Below, in pieces: positions 9,825 to 20,171 of a stretch of 64,000 nt of DNA. The notes under the pieces were generated by a model, which ran no database searches, had not been told where the DNA came from, and saw only the letters and a list, made by a program, of their open reading frames with translations. The translations under genes were made by a program, and so were the position numbers. The stretch's first letter is position 1. The number at the start of each line of letters is the position of its first letter. The DNA is from Spirodela intermedia (lineage: Eukaryota; Streptophyta; Magnoliopsida; Alismatales; Araceae): contig LR746268.1 of NCBI GenBank assembly GCA_902729315.2, positions 3,651,501 to 3,715,500 of the forward strand. The letters run 5' to 3'.

Positions 9825-10976
9825 ATGCGGTTCGGTGGTTTCCTCTCCGGCCTCGTCTGCGGGAGCAGCAGCGGCGGCTGCAAGGGGATCCTCCTCCATT
9901 TTCCCGCCCTCCGGGATCGCGCTCTCGGGTTATTTCCCCTCTCGCGTTCGATGCCGTTCCTCCGCGTCGCGCTCTTCTCCGCCGCCGCTTCCTCGGCGGC
10001 GCTTCCACGGGGGCCATCCCCGCCGTCGTCTCCGCTGGAGGCGGTCTCCGTTGTCGATTACCTGATCGACTCATTTGGATTCTCCCAGGAGGAAGCGGCC
10101 AGGGTTTCCAGGCGCCTCAATCGTTTGAAGGCCCCTCGGAATCCCGAATCTGTCCTAGCGTTCCTTAAGGGGAAGGGAGTGAGCGAGGCGGCGGTGAGAG
10201 AAGCCGTGTCCCGCCGGCCGACGCTGCTCTACGTGGACGTGGAGAAGACCCTGGCTCCCAAGTTCAGAGCCTTCGAGGAGATGGGTTTTTCTGGCACGGA
10301 TCTGCTGAGGACGCTCGGGCGGAACAGCAGCTTCCTCCATTACAGCCTCGAGAAGAAGCTGATGCCCAACATCTCTCTCCTACAGAGAGAATGCGGGATC
10401 TCCGGCCGGAGGATCTTCAAGGTCCTGAAGAGGAGCTCCCGGCTGGTCGGCCGCAGCACGAGCTCGCTCAAGGACCTCATACGGCGCGTCAGAGAATTAG
10501 GGTTCTCCCATGGGTCGGTGGCGTTCGAAACGGGCCTCCACGTCGCTGACTCCCTCAGCCAGAGCTCAGTGACCGAGAAGCTGGCATTCCTGCAGAGCTT
10601 GGGCTGGACGGAGGAAGAGACCCTGCGGGCAGTCCGCCGATATCCTCTGATTCTGGGACTATCGGAGAAGAAGCTCAAGGATTCGATGCAGTTCTTCGTG
10701 GGGAAAATCGGATGCGACGCATCGTACCTGGCGGCCAACGCGATCCTGCTCACATTTAGCATCGAGAAGAGGGTCAAGCCACGCTACCGAGTCTACCAGA
10801 CTCTCCAGCTGATGAAGGTTCCCGAGGGGGGATGGAGCCTGCTCTCCCTCTTCTCCGTCTCCGAGAGCGTCTTCCTGAACAGGTTCGTCCTCAAGTACGT
10901 GGACAGGCACCCTGAACTGAGGGAAGCTTACGACAGTGCAGGGTTTGGAACCAAGCTTCATGTATCCCTTGGATGA
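9825..10976 (+). CDS. mTERF-family protein, organelle-targeted (copy 2)
   Basis: Intronless 383-residue frame closely related to the gene at 7906-9006. Both share DVEKTLAPKFRAFEEMGFSG-type blocks, LMPNISLLQRECGISGRRIF and FSIEKRVKPRYRVYQTL, so they arose by tandem duplication. The N-terminus (MRFGGFLSGLVCGSSSGGCK then Arg/Ser/Ala-rich sequence to about residue 70) fits an organellar transit peptide; an internal Met (MPFLRVALFS, about residue 43) is an alternative start. The mTERF repeats run from about residue 76 to 360 and end, as in copy 1, with a VDRHPELREAY motif. The spacer is about 0.8 kb and each gene seems to have its own leader. Amino-acid divergence is large, so the duplication is old. 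Function: organelle nucleic-acid binding by family; specific role unknown. Confidence 0.92.
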   Translation: MRFGGFLSGLVCGSSSGGCKGILLHFPALRDRALGLFPLSRSMPFLRVALFSAAASSAALPRGPSPPSSPLEAVSVVDYLIDSFGFSQEEAARVSRRLNRLKAPRNPESVLAFLKGKGVSEAAVREAVSRRPTLLYVDVEKTLAPKFRAFEEMGFSGTDLLRTLGRNSSFLHYSLEKKLMPNISLLQRECGISGRRIFKVLKRSSRLVGRSTSSLKDLIRRVRELGFSHGSVAFETGLHVADSLSQSSVTEKLAFLQSLGWTEEETLRAVRRYPLILGLSEKKLKDSMQFFVGKIGCDASYLAANAILLTFSIEKRVKPRYRVYQTLQLMKVPEGGWSLLSLFSVSESVFLNRFVLKYVDRHPELREAYDSAGFGTKLHVSLG

Positions 10977-12444
10977 TCAGGAAACTTTATAGAGGAAAAA
11001 TCTGGATGACGATAGAGACCGGCCGATCAGCTCCGTAGGCTCTAGCAGTTGGGCTGCAGGTTTTGGCGTTAGAAATTGCAACTTCACACCGGTAATTGCC
11101 TAAAGTTTTAATATTCTTTGCAGCCTCAATGTTCCCTTGAAATCCACAGAACTCTCTCTTTCTCTCTCTCTCTCGTTGGGTGTACTCTATAGCCCTATTT
11201 CCTTTTCGGTGACCTCCCTATCCAATTCGGCCAACAATATCCCATCTGACTCAACCGAGGGCGATTCATGCGGCAAAAAATGCAGAAATTATAGGAATCT
11301 GGCTCTGAATCTGCAAGATACTATTTTCCCTATCCTTGAATCCTCATAGTTATGGTTTATTCCTATTAAGTTAACATCTAATTGAATAAACATTTTAAAT
11401 TGAAAGAATAAATAAAAATATTAGTCCATAGATAAAGTAAAGAAAATTTGTGTAATTTTTTTTGAGAATTCTTTTGAGTCAAAAGGTTTGAGACCTAAAT
11501 CAACTATGAGGATTTTTATATAATAGATGACCTTTTAGGAGTGGGATATCTAATGAACATCAAAAGAATATGAGAAATCAAAAGGTTGAAGTACTATTAC
11601 TATGGATTAGAGAAAATTGAGTGATAGGAAATTTAGACCCCCTACTTTATGTCAGCCAATCCTACTTAGTGTATGAATTCACATTGATTAGAATTTTCCT
11701 CTTTGAAAATAGTGAAAGGATATTGAATCTTAAGTATAGAATGATATTCATACATTTCCTATTCACTATACCTTATTTAGTCTCTATATCTTATCTAAAC
11801 ATACTATTTTATTCCTTTATTTGACCCAAATTTATCTTTTCAATTTCCACAATTAGGTCACCCTCTTTCTATTCATTTTTCTTACCCACACATGATGGTT
11901 GTTACCCTAAATAGTACTTATTTTTAACTTATGTCATTTATTTCTCTTCCTACTCATCTTTCTCAATATTTTTTCATCTTCTTCTAAGTTGTATATGCTT
12001 GAGTTAATATTTTCGTTCATCAAAAAAAAAAAATGAGGAGAATAGAGGAAAGAAAAAATCATAGAAGAAAAAAGATCATTGGGGAATTCTTTTATCTACT
12101 TATTCCATATTCTCAAGTGACACTATGTAATTTTCTTTTATCTAAGCATCTTGATTTGAAAGCAAAACTGTCATGAGTGGAACTTAGCCATTGATTACAT
12201 AACCTATCATTGTCACTATATTAAACTATACCCTCAACCTATGGCCTACCTTATTAGTGTATTATCTTTCTATTGCCTTTATTCATCTCATCTTTCTTGT
12301 ATCTCATTTTTTTATCCACTTTAATTCTATACCACAAAGAAGAGATGTCTTTGCACTAATTTTTTTAAAGGGAAGGAAGGTTAAAAAGGATTCCTAAACA
12401 TCAAGTAGCCACCATATACGAGAGAGAAAGATGTCCATTTAGAG
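10977..12444. other. Intergenic, no gene seen
   Basis: Spacer after the mTERF pair. It has a short CT microsatellite (about 11154-11174) and a 12-base A run near 12021. AT-rich, with no recognisable coding similarity. Confidence 0.5.
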
Positions 12445-12542
12445 AGGTGTTAAAGCTAGATTTATGTATTTTAATTATTTTTATTATTTGATTTTATTTT
12501 GTTAACTTGCAAATAAATATAAGATATATTGTTAATTTTAAA
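12445..12542. repeat. AT-rich repeat, paired with 15034-15139
   Basis: AGGTGTTAAA, then a T/A-rich stretch, TTTTGTTAACTTG and AATATAAGATATATT recur in the same order at 15034-15139. In both places the block sits immediately left of an inverted LTR fragment, so it is probably the terminal part of an LTR subfamily. Confidence 0.55.
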
Positions 12543-12599
12543 AGTCTGAAGTTAAAATACGTAGCGTAATTTTTTATTATTAAAATAAAAATATTAAAA

Positions 12600-12860
12600 T
12601 ATATATAAAAAATCTTCCACCTACTAGTGAGCCGGCACTCGACAATTAACCCAAAGGGAGGACAGCAATCGAGCAAGTAGACCCAAATTGGGGGAGCCAC
12701 AAGCTGGGCTCAAGTGGCGAAGGCCTCACTCCACACACGTGTGCATCACTCCCCTTCCACGTCCTAGTGGTCAACCAATTGTGGGGCAAGGAGCGCCTGT
12801 ACATACATGCACGCATGAGAGTGGACCACCTTATTGACTTCTCCCGAGATGGTCCTGGGT
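12600..12860 (+). mobile_element. Inverted LTR fragment
   Basis: The reverse complement contains GGACGTGGAAGGGGAGTG, CTCCTTGCCCCACA and GGTTGACCACTAG, matching the middle of the 490-base terminal block of the LTR at 2930-3060. It is therefore in the opposite orientation to the copy at 1386-3329. Both ends are lost. Confidence 0.6.
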
Positions 12861-13069
12861 ATTATTTTATTTCAAGAGAAAGGATCTCTACTAAGAGAGA
12901 AGCTTTAGTTTACATTCGGCACATGCGTTCGATACACTTTCAATGTGAGACTAAATATTTTTGTCTATTTCAATACAGTCATTTGGATTACAATGTGATC
13001 TAGTGGTACTCAAAGAGCCACATCATCAGATTAGCTAGATCTTGTAGCTAGCCTCAAAGAGCCACAACG

Positions 13070-14252
13070 CAAGATGACATCAGCACCCAACGAATATGAA
13101 TTGGGTACAAAAAGTTATGCTAAGTGATTCTTACATAAGTGATTACATACGATTTAATTGATCAAATTAAGATCTGTAAAAACCAGAAGAATGACTTGAT
13201 AAATTTAAATCACATAAATTATTACTAAATAAAGTAAAAACTAAGTTAAAAGTAAGAAAGATAGAGTTCTAGCCTTGCAGTAGTGATCGTCAAAATTTTG
13301 TGTGTTAAGGAGGGTCATTAAACAATATCCACAACCTCAAAAGCTCTCTTTAGATAAGGATGACTTAGGCATTCGTTGGATCTCCTTTTGATATCTAGAA
13401 AATGATGGTGAAAGTTAGACTAATTAAAAAGTGGTAAAATAGAGTTTTAATATCATGGTAGCGATGTGACAACGATGCCCCAAAATCCTGAGTGTTCAGG
13501 AGTATTGTCGTATAGTGTCTACGGCCTCAAAGGTTATCTTTAAACAACGACAACATGAATAATCTATAAATCTTCTTGCGAAGTCTAAAGATCAATGAAA
13601 TAAGTCACCAAATCGTCTCTGATGGCTATCACTCGGCGAAGTGGAAAAATGGTGACTTTACAACTCTCCTGCGACTGTCACCCGATAGAGAAGAGTTAAA
13701 TGGAGGTGGGGTAGGTATCAAAGAGACTATTATAACTAAGGGTATTTTAGGTATTAAAATAAACAAAATCATTCTGGGGTAAGTGTGATGTAAGTTTAGT
13801 CCCACATTAGTTATACGCTGAAGTTTTGAGCAAATATATACTAATATCATATTTTCAAGTAATTAATCACTTTCTCCTATGTGTACAACCACTCTTTGCC
13901 TCATAGTCGACTAGCCACTAGTGATGTGGAAGGAGAGTGACACACACATGCCCCCATCGGTCCATAGCCGCTCAAGTCCTTACTCGTGCCTCCCCCTGAC
14001 TATGCTTTCAACTTACTTGCAGACTCATCAGGTCCCTCCTTTTTCTTTTCTTTTTTCTTTTTCTTTATTTATCTCAAAAATAAGACTATAAAAATCATAT
14101 AAATTCGTATAAAATCACATAACTAACTAAAAATTCACATTAATCAACTAAAAATCAATTTTCACAATTTAACACAAAGATAAGTATATTTATCATGAAT
14201 TAAAATTAAAAATATATTATTTACTAATCATTAAGTCATGATAATAAAGATT
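13070..14252 (-). mobile_element. Large LTR fragment, gypsy family
   Basis: Same order as the reference LTR: GATGACATCAGCACCC (compare 1985), GATTCTTACATAAGTGATTA (compare 2041), AATTGATCAAATTAAGATCTG, then GTGTGATGTAAGTTTAGTCC near 13789 and the AT-rich terminal block to 14252. The left third is missing and several internal deletions are evident. Open frames at 13576-13850 are inside the repeat. Confidence 0.65.
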
Positions 14253-14261
14253 TATTAAAAG

Positions 14262-14655
14262 TAATGAGTCTATTTCTCATGTGTACAATCACTCATTGCC
14301 TCACAACTAATTGACCACTAATGACGTGAAAGAGGACTAGCTCACACGTGTCTTCATCAGTCCATAGGCACTCGAACTCTACTCACGACTCCCCCTGACC
14401 ACACTTGCAGGCTCATTTAGCCGACGAGTCCTTCCTTTTTTTTTCTTTTTTTTCTCTTTATTTATCTCAAAAATAGGACTATAAAAATCATATAAATTCA
14501 TATAAAATTACATAATAGTCACAAAATTTATATTAATCAACTAAAAATCACTTTTTACAATTTAACACAAATATAAGTCTATTTATTATGAGTTGAAGAT
14601 AAAATTATATTATTTATTAATTATTAACTCATGATAATAAAGACTTATCACACCT
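14262..14655 (-). mobile_element. Second terminal LTR fragment in tandem
   Basis: Repeats the end of the preceding copy: TCTCATGTGTACAATCACTC, TGACGTGAAAGAGGA, CTCACGACTCCCCCTGACC, then the AT-rich block ending GACTTATCAC. It directly follows 13070-14252, giving two terminal blocks in a row. Confidence 0.6.
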
Positions 14656-15033
14656 CTCAACTTAAATTATTATTAATCATTTAACAATGAAATTATGAGA
14701 GTAAAAATTCACAAATCTCAAAACATCATATTTTAATACAAAAAAATATATAATTAAAAATGATGTACCTTTAGACACTTTGAATTCTTATATTCAGTAT
14801 TTAAGAATAATGTCAAGCACTTAAATATTTAAGCACTCCTTAGAATAATAATCTAGACTTCACTTCTTTTATTCACATCTTCATCACTTCTTCACTCATA
14901 TATATAATTCACAAGATATTTTAATTATCAATACTTATCTAAAAATAATATTCAACCTACATTTTTCTTTTTTTTCATGGCTTGATTTTTGAAGTTTATA
15001 CTATATTACTTCTTCTTTTTTTCTATAGTAGAT
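14656..15033. other. AT-rich spacer, no gene seen
   Basis: Between LTR fragments; only low-complexity AT-rich sequence was recognised. Confidence 0.4.
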
Positions 15034-15139
15034 AGGTGTTAAAATTAAATTTATTTATTTTAATTAGTTTAAAAAATTATTTTATTTTATTTTGTTAACT
15101 TGTAGAATAAATATAAGATATATTATTAATTTTAAAACC
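15034..15139. repeat. AT-rich repeat, paired with 12445-12542
   Basis: Second copy of the block described at 12445. It leads directly into the inverted LTR piece that begins with ATGTGAGACTAAA, the complement of TTTAGTCTCACAT. Confidence 0.55.
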
Positions 15140-15830
15140 AATGTGAGACTAAATTGACGATCACACCTTCCCTAGAATGATTTTATGACTTTAATATCAA
15201 AAATACTTCTTACTTATAACAACGAGATATCATGATGATGTCACTATATAAGGATATTCAAAAACTTATTCCTTGTCTCTCGTGTAGGCGAGCAACCAGC
15301 ATGAGTTCAAATCTTAATAGAGCCAAAACTCATATTTTTATCTGATTAAATCATAGTTTTCTTATAGATCATCGGTGAAAGATTAAGCTATAAGAATCAC
15401 TTAATTATCGTGAAAATCTCGTCAACACGATTTGTTACTAAATTGTTAAACAATTTGTGATAAAAGGATCACAAATCTATTGAGTAAATTATCTCCAATT
15501 GATCAACGAACAAGTCATCATCAAAAAAAGTACGACTAATAAATCTTTATTATCATAAGTTAATAATTAATAAATAATAAATAATAAGTTGTGAAAAAAA
15601 TCATGATAAATCATAATTAATGTGTTAAATTATGTTAATGATAAATAGACTTATAATTGTGTTAAATTATGAAAAGTGGTTTTCACTTGATTAATGTGAT
15701 TTTTGGCTAATTACGTGATTTTATGTGAATTTATATGATTTTATAATCTTATTTTTGAGATAATAATGAAAAATAAATAAAATAAAAAGATAAAAAAAGA
15801 GAAGGACTAATGAACTCGAATTAGAGGTTA
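15140..15830 (+). mobile_element. Two inverted LTR fragments in non-canonical order
   Basis: 15140-15530 is the reverse complement of the LTR middle (compare 2540-2850 and 42480-42900: TGATCAACGAACAAG, CTGATTAAATCA, GAGTTCAAATC). 15538-15830 is the reverse complement of the LTR terminal AT-rich block (compare 3100-3329: CTTTATTATCATAAGTTAAT, GTGATTTTTGGCTAATTACG). In a simple inverted LTR the second piece would lie left of the first, so two truncated or nested copies are joined here. Confidence 0.55.
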
Positions 15831-17090
15831 AATATTTCACCATGATGTAACCAAGTTCATGCAAATGATATTTATAAAATCTCACTCTTCTATTTAGGAT
15901 AAGTAAGGGTCGATCCTCAAAAAAAGTGGGTAATGAGAGTAAGAATTCTACCTATTTTATTTCTTATATATATATATACTTGCAATTGTGAACGACGTAA
16001 CTAAATGTAAAAAAGGTGAAGACAAGAGTTATAAAAATATGGCAAAAAAAGAGAGAATAGATCTAACACAATAGAATGATAAAATAAATAATAAAATTAA
16101 TTCGAATTAAAAATTAATCTATCCATAGAGAGGATTACAAGGATACCACAAATATAAATCTTGCACAAACTTTGTTGTATGCGAGTCTTAGGCCGAGTGA
16201 TGTTTGATATGTGACAATCTTGATGTGCTCCAAGTAATCTCTTATCTATGATGATCTTTAGTATGAAAATATTTTTGATCAGACCTTGATTTCCCTCATG
16301 TTTCTTTCAAAAGAGGGGGGCGAGATGCCTTAATCCTCTCAAGAGTTAGGCACCTCCAATGGACAATTATGATTAATAACTGACTCTCTTGAGAGATGGC
16401 CCAAATCATGTCATAAGAACAATGCTCTAATCTTTCTCTTAATCTCATCTTAAGGCACCCTAAGATGGGTGGCCTAGATCTTATATCTTGATAGCCCTTT
16501 TAAGTCTAAATGGACTAGGCCAAGGTGACTCCCTCTCTTAGGTCCATAAACATATTAGGCCAGCCCTCTCCATATGACTTAGACTTTTCATTGAGTTGAA
16601 GGCTTAGGCTTTTTCCTTTACTTCCAACTCATAATAAAAGTTCACCTAAGTCATTACAATCAAATAATTATCAAGAAAATGTAAGAGACTCACCACTTGA
16701 CTTCGTAAAAGTCAAGTGAGTTTGTAAAGGTTTGATCTTCCGCTGAAGTTCAACATTCTACCTTCAGACAAGTCAAAATCTATTTCAACCGCTCTTAAAA
16801 CTCAGATCAGTTAAGAAAAAAAACCTAATAAAATTGAAAAGTTTTAAACCATATAAATCCAATACCTTTTACATGAAAATTTGGGCCTAACTATTTGAAA
16901 ATGGCGGTCAAAGTTATTTTTGGCATTCAAACATTAGCAATCCATATTTTTACATTTTCGGTTAATTTGAGTAAAAAACCGTCCTATTTCTCGTTTTCTG
17001 AAGTGGTGTTCTTAATCAACAATGAGACCAAAGTAGGCAGATCCGTTTGATCCGTCAAGTCCATTTAACTGGAGATTGATATCAACGGAT
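15831..17090. other. Intergenic, repeat-like, no gene seen
   Basis: Contains GGTCGATCCTCAAAAAAAGT near 15911, a phrase resembling the untranslated region of plant gypsy elements, and then AT-rich DNA to 17090. No coding frame was recognised. Confidence 0.35.
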
Positions 17091-17130
17091 CAATTGGTCC
17101 AGTGGCAGTCAAAACCCGGTTTAGGCTGAA

Positions 17131-17159
17131 TGGGCCAGGATCGGACCCATTTTAGGCCC
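17131..17159 (+). promoter_or_regulatory. Site-II (TGGGCC/AGGCCC) motifs before PPR5
   Basis: TGGGCC at 17131-17136 and AGGCCC at 17154-17159 lie 145-173 bases before the PPR5 start codon. Paired GGCCCA/TGGGCC elements bind TCP factors and are typical of plant genes for organelle proteins. Motif match only. Confidence 0.4.
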
Positions 17160-17303
17160 GTTAGGTCGCAATCAGTTGGGATGGCGAGGGTTGGGGGGGT
17201 CATCATGGAAGAGAGTCTGCATCTGTCTGCAGTCCACAGCACGGAGATGGGGAGAGGCTGATCCTGTTGAACTGCCGCTGGAGGACGGCTAGGGGGCCTG
17301 AGA

Positions 17304-19583
17304 ATGATCCCACCGCCATCGATCTCCCTCGCCCTCCGTCTCCCCGCCGTGTCCCCCTTTACCTCTTCGCCGCCCCCCAAATTCCCTTCCTCTTCGTCCT
17401 CGTCTTCTTGCTTATTTGGGTTGAGCCTGAGGACGGGACATGGACCACCCGGGAGGCGTCTGGATAAGCCGGGCGTAGCTGTGACCTGCGTCTCCTCGGG
17501 GCCGGCGAGGAAGGGACCAGGCCGGAGGAGCGACGGCGGCCTGTCGGAGGCGCAGGAGCTCGTCCGCTCTCTGCTGAGGAAGACCAGCGAGGGGAAGCAG
17601 CCTCTGGTGCCCACCCTGAACAGGTTCGTGAGCGTTTTGAGAACGGAGCATTGCTTCCTCATGTTCGAGGAGCTGGGCAAGAAAGACCGGTGGCTGCAGT
17701 GCCTTGAGGTTTGTCTCCTCCCCGAACCTTACTATTTCGTCTCCCCCTCGGATAATACTCTTCTTGAGAAACCCCTTATCCGAATTGTGGCACCATATGG
17801 GATTTTGATTTTTTTTATTGTATTATTTTGTGAAAAATTAGTTGCCATTCTTTGGTGAACGATGTGGGGAAAACTCCATGTCGCAATACAATCTCTCTCA
17901 ATGAATAATCGATGATCTCGGTCAAACTGTTGAAGCCTCTGCCTGAGACTGTGGGAAGTCCCCAAGATGGAATAAATACTGATTTTTTATAATTTTCTTC
18001 GAGTTTCGCCAATTTGTGATGAACTGTAGAACCCATTTATGTGAGGGATTTGGAATTTACCATCATATGAAAATCAGAATCGGTAGAACAGGAAGCAAGA
18101 ACAAGATGAGAACATCAGCAGATTATCAAAAATAATTGATAGCAGATTATTCGGATCCAGCTTCTCCCTTGATATTTCTTGGGCACCATCCCTAATCTTC
18201 ACTCCGTTTATTCTTGAACTTCTCCTTGAGGTGATAGACTCTGGAAAAATTAATCTTTTTTTTCACCTTTCCCCAAGAACTACACCCTTTTAGAATTTGG
18301 CATTACATCAGGAGAACCTTGGGATATCTGATCTCGAAACTGGAGGAGAGAGGGGAAGAAGAAGAAGAACGCCATGCAAGTTCCTTCCTTCCTTTCAGAT
18401 TTTTGGCTGGGTTTGGGCTGGGCAGGTGTTCAGGTGGATGCAGAAGCAACGGTGGTATGTGGCGGACAACGGGATCTACTCGAAGCTGATATCGGTAATG
18501 GGGAAGCGGGGGCAGACGAGAACGGCGATGTGGCTCTTCTCGGAGATGAGGAACAGCGGCTGCCGGCCGGACACCTCCGTTTACAACGCCCTCATCGCCG
18601 CCCACCTACGGCAGCGGGACCGGGCCAAGGCCCTAGCCAAGGCCTGGGGCTACTTTGAGAAGATGAAGGCCATGGAGCGGTGCCAGCCGAACGTCGTCAC
18701 CTACAACATCCTCCTGCGGGCGTACGCGCAGGCCGGGGACACCCAGCGGGTGGAGGCGCTCTTCCGGGAGCTGGATGAGGGAGGCGGCGCCGTCGCCGCC
18801 GACGGGTACACCTTCAACGGGGTGATGGATGCGTACGGGAAGAGCGGAATGCTGAGGGAGATGGAGGCGGTGCTCCGGCGGATGAAGAGCAGCCGGTGCC
18901 GCCCAGACGCCATCACGTTCAACCTCCTCATCGACGCGTACGGCAAGAACCAGGCGTTCGACAAGATGGAGCAGGTGTTCCGGAGCCTGCTGCGGTCCAA
19001 GGAGAGGCCCACCCTCCCTACCTTCAACTCCATGATCCTCAACTACGGGCGGGCCCGGCAGAGGGAGAAGGCGGAGGAGATCTTCACCAAGATGGGCGAG
19101 CTCGGGTACAAGCCCAGCGCCGTCACCTACGAGAGCCTGATCGCCGCCTACGGCTTCTGCGACTCCGTCGCGCGGGCCCGGCAACTGTTCGACGAAATAC
19201 TCGAGTCGGGGGCCAGCATCGAGGTGTCAACCCTGAACGCCATGCTCGACGCGTACTGCACCAACGGGCTCCCCGGCGAGGCGGACCAACTCCTGGACCA
19301 CGCCGCCCGGCGAGGCCTCCTCCCCAACGCCTCCACGTACAAGCTGCTCTACAGGGCCTTCGCCAGGGCCAGCAGGAAGGACCTCATACTTAAGCTTCTG
19401 AGGATAATGGACCAAGCAGGGGTCGTCCCTAACAAAAATTTCTTCTTGGAGGCCTTGGGAGACTTCAGCTCCTCCCCCTCCTCTCCTTCGCCTCTGCCTC
19501 CCCATCCTGGAGGAACAAGGCTGGTGGCATCTACTGCTGCGGATCGCGGCGATGAGAGCCCTTCTCGAGTCCGTGAGGATTGA
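17304..19583 (+). CDS. PPR5: Chloroplast PPR protein PPR5 / EMB2453
   Basis: Two exons, 17304-17708 and 18426-19583, joined in phase 0 across a 717-base intron (GTTTGT...GGCAG), giving 520 residues. Residues 1-60 are Ser/Pro/Arg-rich (MIPPPSISLALRLPAVSPFT), a plastid transit peptide. The conserved core starts with TLNRFVSVLRTEHCFLMFEE and LQCLE|VFRWMQKQRWYVADN across the splice junction. P-type 35-residue pentatricopeptide repeats follow to about residue 490 (e.g. TSVYNALIAAHL, NVVTYNILLRAYAQAG, YTFNGVMDAYGKSGM, TLPTFNSMILNYGRA). The match to Arabidopsis At4g39620 (EMB2453) and maize PPR5 is very close. PPR5 binds the unspliced chloroplast trnG-UCC precursor, protecting it and aiding intron splicing; loss is lethal to plastid translation. 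The last ~30 residues are a divergent Ser/Pro-rich tail. The PLDrp1-like gene is convergent, with its stop 0.6 kb away. Confidence 0.93.
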
Positions 19584-20171
19584 GGAGGCTGATCCGCCGC
19601 AGATTACATAACCCCTAATCTGTTTCCATTTCTGGTAGATCATTCATTTCCCCAGGGAGGGGTATCGGGCGTCCCGATGTTGCTTGCGGCAGGAAATTTG
19701 ATGTACAGGATGAAGTTGAGCCATATTATTTCCCCTCTGATCTTCCTGTTTTTATCCACCCGTTCCTTGGAATAGGTCGGACTATGTCCCCCACCCACCC
19801 TTTGGGATGGGGCTGTGTTTATCACAAGGCAAAGCAAAAGAGCAAGAGAGCATGTACTAAAGATTTTAAGTAAAGCCCAAGCACGAAGGGAAGAGAAAAC
19901 AACAACAACAACACACCACACCGCCACTCCCCCACAGCCATGGGGGGCTGTCTCAGGAGGGAATGCTTCTTATTCGCAGGGCACACAAGACAACGGACTC
20001 ACAGCCTCGCCCAATTCATTGCAGGGATCATTTGGAACAGAGAGAAGTCCCGCCTTGGTTTAGTTTGTAGGTAGTAGCCAAGGTTATTGGGTGACAGGGA
20101 TGCGTCCCCGGCTTTATTGGGTGACTGGGGCAGACTGCCGGGGTGGGTCGAGAGCTGACTAATGCAGGATT
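19584..20171. other. Convergent 3' region
   Basis: Holds the 3' untranslated regions of PPR5 (plus) and the PLDrp1-like gene (minus). A CAACAACAACAACA run lies near 19899. No additional coding frame is supported. Confidence 0.5.

Noticed and set aside
9447-10074. Minus-strand frames of 138-150 residues around the second mTERF start
   Set aside because: Arg/Gly/Pro-rich antisense of the transit-peptide region; compositional.
18633-19184. 183-residue frame antisense to PPR5
   Set aside because: Shadow of a GC-rich PPR exon; the plus-strand PPR repeats explain the sequence completely.
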